Origin: Haliclystus octoradiatus | Taxonomy: Eukaryota > Cnidaria > Staurozoa > Stauromedusae > Haliclystidae | NCBI GenBank assembly: GCA_916610825.1 | Contig: OU744454.1 | Location: forward strand, 10,666,922 to 10,730,921 | Direction: 5' to 3' | DNA length: 64,000 nucleotides | Shown here: in pieces, positions 1-12,339 of the stretch | Layout: each line of letters begins with the position of its first letter | Position numbering within the stretch: position 1 is the stretch's first letter | Made by a program: the position numbers and the translations under genes | Notes under the pieces: model-generated | The model's database searches: none | What the model was told of the DNA's origin: nothing | The model's input: only the letters and a program-made list of their open reading frames with translations

Positions 1-255
1 TTTGACACTTGAAAGTCATAAATAGCTCACCTACCAGAGAAAAACATGTTTCATTTAGAAACAAAAACTAGTCAAAACGTGACTTGAAATTTCGCGGTTA
101 TCACGCCACTATTTTGGTTCTTTGCGTCAGCCATTATGGATGCCCATGGTTGCTACGTGTTTTCCATGAAGTCTGTCAATGGAATCAGCAGTCTATGTAA
201 GTCTATGATATAAACATATTTAATTAATTACAAATACAAACATGTGTGCAACGTT

Positions 256-302
256 TGTATTATGCGGACACTCTGCCTCTGAGCTACCAGTGCACAAATT
301 AT
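256..302 (-). repeat. tRNA-like (box A) SINE fragment
   Basis: On the minus strand the segment reads GGTAGCTCAGAGGCAGAGTG, a good Pol III box A, next to GTGCAC. The same box A and GTGCAC combination recurs at 21705-21778 and 30427-30495. It is too short and unpaired to be a working tRNA; it looks like a fragment of a tRNA-derived SINE. Confidence 0.4.
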
Positions 303-396
303 ACAAAACGGTGTTGACATCATTGGTTTTCACTTAGTTTGTTATCATTCCATAATTAGATAAATAATGTTTTTTTCTATGACTGTTCATTTCCAG

Positions 397-3300
397 GGCG
401 ATCTTGTTACATGTGGAGTACTGTCTGGAAATAGAAATTTTGAAGGACGTGTTCACCCGTTGACGAGAGCTAATTATTTGGCTTCACCGCCACTTGTCTT
501 AGCATACGCGTTAGCTGGAACTGTTGATATTGACTTTGAAACAGAACCATTAGGTGAGTTAAATAGTAAGATCAGTACAAACTTCAGAATGAACCCAGGT
601 GGTATAAAGCAGAACTTTATCAGAGATTTAAACATAACATACGTTAGTTGTATTAGCAAGTCTGAAATATAAATAAGATGAAATCTTGTTAGGCCTAGGC
701 TATTTATTATCATTGTTTATCTATTTCTAGGTAAATCTAAAGATGGCAAGGATGTATTTCTACGTGATATTTGGCCAACGAGACAGGAAATCCAGGTTAA
801 TCATTTTGATAATTTCCTTTGTAGTTTATTACGTGCATCAATGTCGGTGAAGTAATTTTAATATTAAATCATGGTGAATTTAAAGTTCATCAAATCTTTT
901 CATGAAATATCAATATTGTAATTAAAAGGGGCTAAAACTCATTAAAATCTAAAGAATTCAGCTGTATGTACAGTAGGCTTTATATACTGTATTATTATCC
1001 AGGTTTGATTCAATATAATATTACTACTGTATTGTGGTATTTTGTTATTTGTAGGAAGTTGAATGTAAATATGTTGTTCCTGGCATGTTCAAGAAAGTTT
1101 ATTCTCAAGTTCACAAAGGCAATAAATCATGGAATAATCTGATTGCCTCTGATTCTGTTATTTACCCATGGGATGAAGGATCAACCTACATCAAGTCACC
1201 TCCGTTTTTTGCCAATATGGTAAGCAGCGCTTGCTGTTGAAATTTCAATTTGGGATTGCACTCAGGTCACATTTAGGCATCAGATTCTTATCTGTGTTCA
1301 AATTCAAAATATTGTGATCCGTGTTCTGCAACATATAATATTTAATTTGCTTTTAAATCTGGGGTAAACCCTAAATCCGGTAAATCCAGAGATAAATGGC
1401 CTATTGGTATCATTGAATGAAAGAGTGGGGCACAAAATTGTTGTTTTGATTGCGGTATTCAAAGGAAAATGGTTTCACTAAGCAAAAACATAAGGATATG
1501 ATGGAATAAAAAATTATTCTCGATCTCAAGATGCAATCTCACAATATCTGAGATACACAGGTCCGATAAAGTCCAAAAACCTGGAAACCTAGTTTGCAGA
1601 ATGCTTGTAAAATTCAGAAAGAATAGGAAAATGTTGGATATAAATCAAAAATCATTGAAAACGTAGGAAAAATAATGTCATTACAATTACTCATCCATTG
1701 ATCTAAGACGTTGAGGATTGTGGAAGTTAAAACATTTTGTCGGTCCATGGAGATACATCGTGTCTACATCTACACATCTATTATGCACAGGCTAGCTGAA
1801 GACTTTGAAAATAGTTAAGCAACAACATAAACAACAATGCTTATGGAATAGAAAAGAATAATACAAAAGCTTGTGAATATGAATGTTGACATTCTCACAC
1901 CTCAATATTTGCCATGGGGTTAATTTATATCAACCAAATCATTGGGGTTATGGGACTTCAAAAGAGCAGCTGATTGAGCATTTCTGATTTATGTAACGGA
2001 TGGACTGAAATATTGTATTTTATTAGCAAGTTGGAATAGCTTGTGTGTGCTTGTGTGACAGAGGTTTTAGTCTTCTGAATACCATTTTGTGAGATTGAAA
2101 ACACTCTTGGATTGATTTTAAAAATCTTTAAAATTCAAAAAATATGTTACAGAAATTTCTGAAATTTGATCCACTTTGAAAAATGATAACATCAATTTCA
2201 CGAGATCATCAAGAACGTTTTAAAATAAGAAAGCAATCTTTGATGATTAAAAATCTCTCTGCATTTGTGCTGGTCTTTTGTCAGCACTTTGTGGCAGTAT
2301 GTTTGTGTGTGTGTCAGTGATTCTCGGCAGAACAAACATTAGATAGAGACTCTTGTCTTGACTGCTAGACTCCATCATTACTATACCTGACCAGAACTAA
2401 TTTGTCATTGTTTCTTTCATATTGTATTATTGTATATATTAATTTATGTTGTATTTTTAATTTCCCATCAGACCGTTGATGTCCCTGCTGTTTCTAATGT
2501 CAAGAATGCTGCATGTCTTCTCTATCTTGGTGACTCTGTTACAACCGATCATATTTCTCCAGCCGGTAGTATCGCTAGAAATAGTGCTGCTGCACGGTTC
2601 CTTGCATCACGAGGGTAAGATTATTACCTGTTTAGCAACATACACATACTCCTACAACTTTAATACCATCCAGCGCAGAACAACTCTCATGAAAACAAGT
2701 AGAGCGAAACCTGTATATAACAGCCTGCTATAGGAGGTAGCAGGTATGTTTTTGACCACTATATACAGGAGACCTTTGTATACAAGGTTGATTCAAATAG
2801 GGGTAGGATGGTTGATCTGTCATCCGATTTGCTAGGAAAACTACCGGTTTATCTTAATGGTAAATAATTAACCGCCATGTTTTGTTTTGAATGGATTCAA
2901 ACTAATAGATCTAATTAAAAGTCTAAGAATCATTCAATAGAAAAATTCTAAAAGTGACCACATATGCAGGTGACCTTTATATACAGGATGGATTAAATAG
3001 AAACTGCTATTTTAGACATACAAAGAGTGACCACTATAGACAAGTGATTGCTAGCTGTAACTGGTTTTGACTGTAAACCCTGGTACGTTGAGAATGGTGA
3101 AAAAGATTTTTCTCAGAATTGGCAACATGAGAGTTGAATGCAATCAGTGGAGTTCAATTCCCATTTTACCCACTGTGTGCTTTGCTGTTTGTAGAACGAT
3201 TTTATAGTCATAATGATTACTTAATGATTCATATTATCACATCATAAATGATAAAAGAATCTGAAAATTACATTCTTCTTCTTATCATTCACAATTTATA

Positions 3301-4146
3301 GATTGACAGTACGTGAATTCAATTCGTATGGTTCACGGAGGGGTCATGATGGTGTTATGACTCGTGGTACATTTGCTAATATTCGACTTGTTAATAAATT
3401 TATGGACAAAGCAGGCCCTAAAACGAAGCATTGGCCATCTGGTGAAACGGTAAGCTACTAGAATGATCTAGAGTATATAGGTACAACTATTTAGTTGCAA
3501 CTTTATTACAAGTGACTTACGACTACACCCCCATTTATAAATGAGAATACAACTTTTTTTTATATTTTTGTATGTCATTTGTCAAGTTAATTAAAATTGT
3601 TTGCTTATAAAACTCAAGAAATCCCAGACTGATTGGCCTGCAATTTTTTCCAATGAGTTTGGATTTTTGAGTATTTTCTGCAACATGATAAACATCATAG
3701 GCCTGCATAAATTAAGCGCAAGTTTGTTACTGCTTTGCTTCTTGTTAACAATCTGCATTCAGGCTTTTATATTATCTAATTATCAATGTTTTCAGATGGA
3801 CATTTTCGATGCAGCCGATAGATACCGCAAGGAGGAACGGCCGCTAATTGTTGTTGCAGGTAAAGAGTATGGTACTGGTTCATCTCGCGACTGGGCTGCC
3901 AAAGGACCATGGATGCTTGTAAGTGATCATCTCTGTATAGAAGTCACCTGTTTATTGTGGTCGGTCAGATCTAACAAGGACACTTTTTCGCCACTTCTTG
4001 GAGAAATCCTGTTGCCACTGCTGTGGATAACTGTAATTGGAAGGCAAAACCTATATTACTAGTATATAAATCTATATATTGCAGCAGACAAGTACATGTT
4101 TCTGGCCATTAGCCTTCATCAGTACTGCTCAGTACTACTGATAAAA

Positions 4147-4193
<47 letters not shown>

Positions 4194-7100
4194 AAATTTA
4201 TGTTTATCTAATAGCAGATAATATAGGGCTCTATGTCTTCATTTGACAGAGCGGTAAATAATAATAATATATGGCGAAAGAGTCAAAGAATACACATTCT
4301 TTACTGTTACTCAAGTTTCACGCTTTTCACAGCGATCTTCAGACAGATTTTTTACTCAATGAAAAATATACATGATATCTACGTTCTATGATAAACTCTC
4401 CGTAATGCTGCTTTCTATTGTTTAATTAATACAATGCTATTGTTATTGCTATTGTTAATACAAGTGGTAGAAAAATGTGATGGTTTCCTTTATTCTCAGT
4501 AAATGATTATTTATTATGTTTTTGATTTATTAAAATTGGACAGGTAATATTTATTTTCGTGACGACATTTAGATATTAATTCAGTTTTTTTGTTTATTAT
4601 TGGTTCTTTTGCGCATATAATATGATATTTTTCTAAGAGGCATAAATGGCATTTTTTCGAGATGTTGTTGTATGCTTTTGCATTAGCGATGGCTGACCAT
4701 TCGATTTTTGTATGTGATGTTTTTGTCTTTTAAATCCCAAACGTGTTTGGATAGTTGTGTGCTAGTGTTGTATTTTCTGTGTTTAAGTGTTGCCTTGTGT
4801 TGCGTGTAGCGTTGTTTGAACGTGCCTTCCGTCAACCCAATGTAGCTCTGTCCTTCTTGGTCAAATGGAGTAGTGACGTTTGCTTTATAGATAATACTTT
4901 TCATTTGGCATTTGTTGTTGAAAGGGCATAAGTTTTTGTATCTACAGTTGCATTGGTTGGTGTTAGTTGTGGTGTTTGTTGTCGAATTGATTATTTTATT
5001 GTTACATCAAATATAAAAACATAAAAACATCACATACAAAATCGAATGGTCAGCCATCGCTAATGCAAAAGCATACAACAACATCTCGAAAAAATGCCAT
5101 TTATGCCTCTTAGAAAAATATCATATTATATGCGCAAAAGAACCAATAATAAACAAAAAAACTGAATTAATATCTAAATGTCGTCACGAAAATAAATATT
5201 ACCTGTCCAATTTTAATAAATCAAAAACATAATAAATAGTCATTTACTGAGAATAAAGGAAACCATCACATTTTTCTACCACTTGTATTAACAATAGCAA
5301 TAACAATAGCATTGTATTAATTAAACAATAGAAAGCAGCATTACGGAGAGTTTATCATAGAACGTAGATATCATGTATATTTTTCATTGAGTAAAAAATC
5401 TGTCTGAAGATCGCTGTGAAAAGCGTGAAACTTGAGTAACAGTAAAGAATGTGTATTCTTTGACTCTTTCGCCATATATTATTATTATATATATATATAT
5501 ATATGCAAGCCTTCGGCTTGCGGCCTGCGCCGGGGGCCTCATCACTCCGCTCCGCCAAAAGATTGCTTAGCAATGCATCGTTTTGAAATCGCTTTTTCAG
5601 ATAGTAAGCCTAACAAAAAGTGTTCTTAGTTGGTTTAAGTCTTGATCTAACCAAAGTGAGAGGTTTGGAATCATTCACAGCCGTAATCTCAGAAGAGCTC
5701 ATGCACGAAATGAGGGCATACTTGGGCAATATTTGTTTACAAATACATAAAATAGCGCTATTATTCGAGTTAGTTTAAGTTTGGAACTAACCGAAAATAG
5801 AAGTCCTGAGTCTTTCAGAGCCGTAATCTGGGAGGAGGTCATGCACGAATTGAGGGCATTTGGGGTCAATATTTGTTCACAGATACACAAAATAGTGCTA
5901 TTATTATATTTGATATGCAAGTAATCTGCTGAACATAATGCCTTTGACAACTTTTCCCAATACTGATTAGATATGAGCAAACTACTCAGAAGGGCAAGTT
6001 TTGTGTTTAGCTTTTCCTAATTGGCTGTGATATTACTTTAATGCCATTTAATCACTATGATTAATTTGGTGGTGTTTCTCTATTCATATAGGGTATTCGT
6101 GTTGTTATTGCCGAAAGCTATGAACGCATTCATCGCAGCAACTTAATTGGTATGGGCATTGCACCGTTGCAGTTCTTACCTGGTGAAAGTGCCACAAGTA
6201 TTGGCCTTACTGGTAAAGAATCCTTTGAAATTGATTTTCCTGAAGATTTGAAAACTGGACAAAAAATTGAAATCAAGGTAAGAGGAGAGTACAGTCAAAC
6301 CTGTAATAACGGTCACCTCTATACAGTGGCCACCTGTCTATAGTGGTCACCCTTGCAATTCTAAAATAGTATTTTCTATTTATTCAAACCTGTATATAAT
6401 GACCACCTGTCTATAATGGTGAATTTTCTACCTCTTGTAGCTGGCATTTATATACAGGTTTCACTGTATATCAATCTATCATTCCATTACCCATACACAG
6501 TGTCTGGCAAAAGGTTTTGTCTTCTGGAAGTGTAGAACATTTTCCCATTGAACTTTTTGGTTGAGGTTTGGCGTATAAGGCATTGAATTTCTTCTGAATT
6601 TGCTATAGCCTTCTGGGATCTAAAATTCAAGGATCCCTGCTTTTTTGCACATAGATACTCATAGATACTCATTGACAATATATGCCACACTTCCTTTACA
6701 TCTGTTGAACTTCTCACTTGAGATCAGTATTGATAATTTATCATCATTACTGTAAGCGAATAGAGCCACCACTGTAGTACTCTTAGACATAGAATAGACG
6801 TATAGTTGTCTTGGTTAATGAATTACTTTCTGCCAATCAAATGCAATGTCGAGCCAGGTGATGATATTTTATTGTTGTAAGATCATTACAATTTCCTAAG
6901 AGACAATGACGTGTCAAGTCATAAAGTTACTAGTGTAGTGTTGAGGTCAAACCCTTATAATTGATTTGATTGTGTCCCGGATTGGGTTGGTCAATGGCAC
7001 GGCTTTTGTTCGATTAGTTGCATTAGCACGAGTACTGAAGGTGCCAGGGTGTCACAAAAGTTTTGATCTTCCGGGAACTGTGTTGTTCGATAGTAAACCT

Positions 7101-10100
7101 TCTGGTATTTGATTTATAATGCTTCATAGTTTTGAAGAATTCATCATAAAATTTCAGAAATTTGACTTACTTTGAGGCAAGATGCATGGATTTCAAAAGA
7201 TAAAAAATATGAAATCCAAAAACAATAAATTTTGAAATAATCATTGATTAGAAACCTTCTGATTTTGTGCTGGTCTTCCAGGAACCAGGTTCCCAGGATC
7301 CTGCACTTTGTGACAGCCTGTGAAGGTATTTCTTAGCCTAAATTATACAGGCTAAAGGAGTCTGCCTAGGTAGATGATAATGACTGATTTTCTTCCACCC
7401 ACATATCTATTCTGATGTAAGCATACTAAATTGCTGTTTACCCTTTTTAGTAATACCATTGTTTTGACGAATTTCCCATGTTTTTTCACAATTCGGATAA
7501 TATCCCCATCGGATAATGTTCCGTTTTTAGCTTGCACCTAAGAGGGAATATTTACTAAGTTTGACTGCATGAACTGTTTATAACGACCAATATGCTCTCT
7601 GGTCACATCAAAGGTGTTTTGAATGTTTCTTGTGAACAAGAGACTTTTCCACTGTTCAATGATGGCGTGCTTGTTTCATGATGTAGGCAAACGTTTCTTT
7701 AGTCTAGCTCCACAAGGCCCACTATTCCGCTACTCTACATCCCTATAAGAAACGGCCATTGGTAAAGTTGAGTACAAGGGAATGTGGCACAGTTCTAACG
7801 TTTCTTATACATTACATATTTCGAAATAATCGAAAACCGTGTTGTTGTTATGGACGATCAATGCTCCATATGAGGTGGTGATCATATCGCGCTCACTCTT
7901 CGTGATCAGCAATTAAGCATTATGACGTCACTTAACTTTGAATCTCCGTTTCTCAAGATTCAAAATTGTCACTTTTTAAATACTTATTTCTCAAATAAAT
8001 ACTTATCTGTTATCGAAAAAATTTGACAAAGTAATAATGGCACTACTTAGTGCAACAAGTCAAGGTGAAACATTTGATTTTGATTTTTTTCACGAGTCTA
8101 TTATCCTATTGTTTTGCTGAATAAGGTTGGTAAGATTGGTGTTTCTTTCAAGAGTTTTTTTCAAATTCATCACCGGGAAAAACATTAGTGTTATTATTTT
8201 TTATAGGCTAAAGATGATGAGGTAGACCGTCTATTACAGGTAGAGATCTAGGAATGACCGTCTAGTACAGGTAGTACAGGTAGATTATCCTATTCTCCTA
8301 GCCTCGTTTCAATCAGACTTTTTCGTATTCAAATATTTAATGAGAAAACAATAATAATAATAATAATAATAATAAATTGTTTTTATATAGCGCACATTAA
8401 CATTGCTCATGGCGCTTTACAAGTGTTCAAACTAAAAAGACTATTTATTTTATTTATTTACTGACTACTGAGCCTTATCTATCATTTAAAAATTTCTGAA
8501 ATAAATAAGTTTTTGTAATTTTTTTAAATTTATCAATTGAGGCTGCTCTGCGAATGTCAAGAGGGACAGTATTCCATAGCCTTGGACCGCATACTGAAAA
8601 GGCCCTGTCACCATATGTTTTTGTTCTGGCTCTTGGCTGGTGTAATAATGCATTGTTAGTGGAGCGTAATGTCCTAGCATGCTTCTCAATCTGTCTTTGC
8701 GACAGGTGCCAAAGTAATTTTTGTGTCGCAAATGCATGCATATAGTGTCATGTTTCACGTATCAGTCCGCCTATTGGCCTATTTAATTGTAATCCACTTT
8801 TACGTAAAAAAGCTGATTTCCACTCGATGAAATTTCTCGCGCATATATTTTTTTCTAACCTGATACGCCATATTAGGCATGTGCTGTTGTAGAGAAAGGG
8901 GAAGTTGACGCGTGTGGAGTTTCGAGTTCAAAAATATTGTATGTGCGCAATCATGCTTAACTGCAGCTTGTTATCAGGAATGACGGATTGATGGGTTTTA
9001 TCAAATGAGAGTTATTTACTTTGTGTTTAGTCCTATTGTATTTGTTTTGCTGGTTGGCAGATAGTAATCATGGTCAGATAGATTTCTTTTCTGCGTTAAA
9101 TATAAACGTGAATGGGCTGTACGCAAGTATCTATTCACTTCTAACGTTAAATAATTGACAGGAACAAATGAAGCATATTTAGTTCACGGAGTATGAACAT
9201 AACACACATACACATCAATATTGATGACTCGGATATGCCAACTTTCTGTCTTACGTGCTTCATAGCGTCCTAGCGTTCGCTCAATTTGTGCTATCTCCAT
9301 TTTGTTGTATTCGCTATCGATAAGATTGTTAGTTTTTAACACGCACTAACCACACCTGAGCAGCACGCCTGAGCACATCAACTATATACATTAGCACGCA
9401 ACGTGTACCCACATAGTTATGGGATAGTTGTAGTAAAGCTGAACTTGATGTCTGGTGATGTTATATACAGTATATATAGACAGGGTAATCCAACTAACGA
9501 TTTTAGATCTACGAGTTTCCTGAATAATGACGCATGATGAACCCGGGGGACCCTTCCATACATCGGTTATACGGGAACGTGCCATTTTCAAAGAATGCCT
9601 TTACCAGATTCTTGTAAAGTTTTACGGTAAAAGAATTTTGAAATTTTCATTTGATCGTAAAAACGTGAAATTTTAGGGTCTTATTCGCTCCTCCTGTGAA
9701 ATTGTACCGTCTTTCCCTTCCCTCGGGATGAAAGCGTCTTTCACAGCTTCAAAAGTCACCTATCGAAACATCTGCATTAAAATAAAACGTTGATGTAATG
9801 GTAAATCAATAACAATGTTATCTTGACAAATATCTTAACAAGTAACACAGACCACAGGTCATAATGTCTTACACAACCAAAGCCTTGATTAGCCAACAAT
9901 GGCGTATGTTTTGTACGATATATATTACGCTAGTCAAACCCTTTCTTAGTTATGTACCGATAATTATTCCCTTGTAAAATTATTGTTAAACTAAATGTAT
10001 TCTCTGTGTAATTTACATTTCCCATGTCGTTGTATATATATTAGCCTGCTCGCAGGCTCACTATCAAAATGTAAACTTGGTAAACAGTAGTTTTATTACA

Positions 10101-10788
10101 GTCTACTGTTTACCAAATTTCATCTTGACAGTAAGTCTGCGAGCAGGCTAATATATACAGGAATAAACAAATCATTCGTAGACCAAAACTGCTATCTGTT
10201 CTGAGTACTGCAGTATAATCCCATAGAAAAATCATAATGACGCTTTGACTATCAGATAGTTCTTGGAGGTAAAAATGTGAACCGAAACTAGTTCCAGGCT
10301 CTTTTCATCGCTATCTGATTTCTAACGGTAAATAGTCCCTTTTTCATTAGAGGCCTACGGGGTATGAATTTTCAAAAAATTTCGAGGATGACTCACGTTC
10401 TATCGCCACCATAAGTTATAAGTTTCTAAAGTATTTATTTGACTCTCAAAATCTGTTAAAATTATTTAAAATGTTTTGAGTTAGACAACACTCAAATAAG
10501 TTTCTTCCGACATCCTTAATTACCGTACAAGCTGCCTTATCTCCATATCAATTTTGATATTCATATTCATATCAATATATCTTTCCATAACTTTCATAAT
10601 GACGACCATTTATATTCTATATTATCAGTTTTTATAAAATGTTTTTATTTTGTATTATTTAGGTTGATAGTCAGTCAAAATCCTTTTATGCAATTGCACG
10701 GTTCGATACAGAGCTTGAGATATTCTACTTCAAACATCGTGGAATTCTTAATTATATGATTCGTAAGATTGTTTCTCCTTCGTCCTAA
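397..10788 (+). CDS. ACO1: Cytosolic aconitase / iron regulatory protein 1-like, C-terminal part (8 exons)
   Basis: Exons are 397-553, 731-795, 1055-1219, 2472-2614, 3302-3449, 3796-3918, 6092-6277 and 10663-10788 (TAA at 10786-10788). All have AG/GT borders and consistent phases; together they give 370 residues plus stop. The gene's 5' part lies upstream of the window. In this family the protein isomerises citrate to isocitrate with a 4Fe-4S cluster, and IRP1 members bind iron-responsive mRNA elements when the cluster is lost. Visible signatures are the active-site arginine segment SGNRNFEGR (exon 1), [14 protein letters not shown] (exon 4), RGTFANIRL (exon 5), [11 protein letters not shown] (exon 6) and [10 protein letters not shown] (exon 7). 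The cluster cysteines would be upstream, so IRE binding cannot be judged here. The last intron is 4.4 kb and full of repeats. One oddity is HRGIL near the C terminus, where relatives usually have HGGIL. Confidence 0.95.
2061..2330. repeat. Degenerate hAT-type MITE (same family as 7045-7320)
   Basis: This lies in the 1.25-kb ACO1 intron. It shares the layout of the better copies at 7045-7320 and 40479-40757: a TTTTG-rich start, an AT-rich middle, then GTGCTGGTCTT and a CACTTTGTG-like end. It is clearly diverged and its termini are poor. The rest of the intron (1220-2471) shows nothing recognisable. Confidence 0.3.
2703..3055. repeat. Degenerate pogo-like MITE copies (family A)
   Basis: The segment repeats the family A words AACCTGTATATAACAG, GACCACTATA, TATACAGG and GATTCAAATAG, with a second partial copy around 2940-3055. 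Intact relatives are at 6290-6468, 31649-31826, 33216-33397 and elsewhere. The termini are eroded. Confidence 0.5.
4149..4190. repeat. (TA)n microsatellite
   Basis: An uninterrupted TA dinucleotide run of about 42 bp at the edge of the Penelope-like insertion. A shorter TA run lies at the other edge, near 5486-5505. Confidence 0.9.
4194..5022 (-). mobile_element. Penelope-like retroelement, 3' part with GIY-YIG endonuclease domain
   Basis: The minus strand encodes a cysteine motif ending in CPFNNKC, then a GIY-YIG-type core with [15 protein letters not shown] and [10 protein letters not shown]. This is the layout of the C-terminal endonuclease of Penelope-like elements (PLEs). It lies in the ACO1 intron between 3919 and 6091, antisense to the gene. 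The frame breaks after the W-D-L-K segment because of one extra A near 4706 compared with the second copy. The 3' non-coding tail continues to about 4194, and related tail sequence recurs near 30501-30712 and 31386-31610. No reverse transcriptase domain is present, so the copy is 5' truncated. Confidence 0.8.
5023..5489 (+). mobile_element. Second, inverted and 5'-truncated Penelope-like copy
   Basis: This is a near-perfect reverse complement of 4257-4724 (467 versus 468 bp). By eye I found only one substitution and one single-base length difference. On the plus strand it encodes the extreme C terminus of the GIY-YIG domain in one open frame up to a stop near 5227, followed by the same 3' tail. 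The two copies therefore form a large inverted repeat with a spacer of about 300 bp. Inverted, 5'-truncated pairs are a known insertion structure for this retroelement class. Confidence 0.8.
6290..6468. repeat. Pogo-like MITE, family A
   Basis: About 179 bp with terminal inverted repeats TACAGTCAAACCTGT and ACAGGTTTCACTGTA. Internal motifs such as CTATAGTGGTCAC recur. The terminal TA and the CAGT start resemble pogo/Tigger MITEs. It begins 12 bp after the donor site of ACO1 exon 7 (exon end 6277). Confidence 0.75.
6497..6650. repeat. Diverged hAT-type MITE (CCGACAAAAG family)
   Basis: Contains the family words GTCTGGCAAAAGG, CTTCTGGAA, TTGAGGTTTGGC, TTCTTCTGAATTTGCT and GCCTTCTGGGATC, in the same order as the clean copy at 22207-22381. 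The ends have degenerated. Confidence 0.5.
7045..7320. repeat. hAT-type MITE, 276 bp
   Basis: Termini are CAGGGTGTCACA and TGTGACAGCCTG, which form a 12-bp inverted repeat with one mismatch. The flanks TGAAGGTG and TGAAGGTA look like an 8-bp target duplication with one difference. The interior matches the copy at 40479-40757 in the opposite orientation, including GGAACCAGGTTCCCAGGATC. An 8-bp duplication is typical of hAT transposons. Confidence 0.7.
8345..8758 (-). mobile_element. LINE (L2/CR1-like) 3' end fragment
   Basis: An 88-codon minus-strand frame (8475-8741) carries the tail seen at the C terminus of L2/CR1-type LINE polyproteins: [27 protein letters not shown] and [10 protein letters not shown]. 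Downstream on the minus strand are a GCGCTTTA/ATATAGCGC-type 3' UTR and an (ATT)n tail at 8348-8375. Only the end of the element is present; it lies in the last ACO1 intron. Confidence 0.7.
10041..10151. repeat. Palindromic foldback element (TTAGCCT family)
   Basis: The arms are about 50 bp each and the loop about 11 bp. The left arm starts TTAGCCTGCTCGCAGGCT and the right arm ends GCGAGCAGGCTAA. The arms stay about 85% complementary through the CTACTGTTTACCAA segment, and TATATA flanks both sides. It lies in the last ACO1 intron. Confidence 0.75.
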
Positions 10789-11476
10789 TTGATCGTACAA
10801 TTAAGAATGATCATCATAAAATCAATAATCTTGATATATGACTATAATCACAATGAATATTAATTATTTTCATTTTATCTATAACAAATAGAAAATGAAA
10901 AAGAAAAATTATTATCACAAAAACTTTTACAAAATATATGTACGTTGGTGGTTAGTATTAATAATAATAATGTGTGAATTATCTTTACTTCCTTTTGATC
11001 GGCCATTTGTAGTACATAATTATGCATTGATTCAACAAGGAAAAGATGCCAGCAATGCTATGTCTAAGTTTATGAACAATGAACATGGAACATAACGTAA
11101 GGCCCTTGCGCTTCCAATGCTAATGTCGAATGTGTTACTGTTGCAAATATAAGTTTTCCACAAATGTACTTTTTGACTATGTCCGTTCCACTGCATGTAA
11201 CTACATGATTCTGTCCGGATATTTATTACATTTGCCCGACGAAGTATGCATTTTGCACGAAAGGGCGTTGCATTTGCAGATTTGGGAGCTTAGTTACTGT
11301 AATTTTCCTTCAAAATTGCACTATTTCTGCAATGTTTTACAACCCCTCCGCCCAAGATTTACTGTCGTGATCCGATCGTTCCATACCATCCAATTTTCAA
11401 TTTTGCTAAATTCAATTAAGATTAAAGTGAAGAGTAACATAATCGCTATCTGTTTACGATGACCATCTACACAACA

Positions 11477-11542
11477 TTAGCCTGCGCGCAGACCCAAATC
11501 TTTTTTTATGATTAGTAGGTTTTGGGTCTGCGCGCAGGCTAA
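11477..11542. repeat. Short palindromic element (TTAGCCT family) with 7-bp flanking duplication
   Basis: The two 22-bp arms are perfect complements: TTAGCCTGCGCGCAGACC at the left start and GGTCTGCGCGCAGGCTAA at the right end, around a 22-bp centre. CACAACA directly flanks both sides (11470-11476 and 11543-11549), which looks like a target duplication and marks it as a transposed unit. Confidence 0.7.
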
Positions 11543-12339
11543 CACAACATATGCAAAAGGAAAATGTTGAATCGTGTGTTGAACGTTTTGTCATATAACT
11601 TATGAAAAGGAGGTTCGACTAAAACGAGACAGAAATAGATATCTCACTCTGAAGAACAGAGATATCTTTCACATGAATGTGATCTATAATTATATGTAAG
11701 ATTCCACGACACGACAAGGCATTAACGTCAAAACGTATCAAGGGCTACCCTCAAAATAAAATGGATGGATTCGATAATCTGAGTGTGCGGCTTTTTGAAT
11801 CATTTGCTTAATATTTATTAAAATACTATCAGCAACTTCATTTCATTTGTCATCATTTGTCGATTCCATACCAATGGGGGCAATGAGCAGTAAGAAAATG
11901 ATCACGAGAGAGAAAGGTAGAACTGTTTTACTATTAAGTTTCCGATCTATAGAGAGTTTACAAGCAGGCTATGAAATCGCGTGTTTAGAGAGCTTTCGTG
12001 CAAGTTTAATTAGGAACCCTGATCAAAGAGAATGTAATTGTAATATTACAATGTAATTTTGTTGATTGTTGGAGTTTGAAAGGCACCGAACAAGCACCTC
12101 TATAAAATATATCTATCACGCGAGACACGATGTATGGATTGGTAATGTATTCGTTTTGTGAAGGGGGACCAGGAATCGCCATTTTCGATAGCGTGAAACG
12201 GGAATTGGTCAAAATAATCCAAACGGTCATTTCAAGCTATATTTTGTTCAAGCCGATTTAAAAAATCAAATTTTTCTGTGCGAATTGGTAAAAACACGAA
12301 AAATATATTATTATAAAATATGTTTTGCTATATAATAAC

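Noticed and set aside
3601..4062. 153-codon open frame as an independent gene
   Set aside because: It is ACO1 exon 6 (3796-3918) read through into both flanking introns.
11130..11462. 110-codon open frame in the spacer after ACO1
   Set aside because: No domain, no splice context and no similarity that I can recognise; chance frame in low-complexity DNA.
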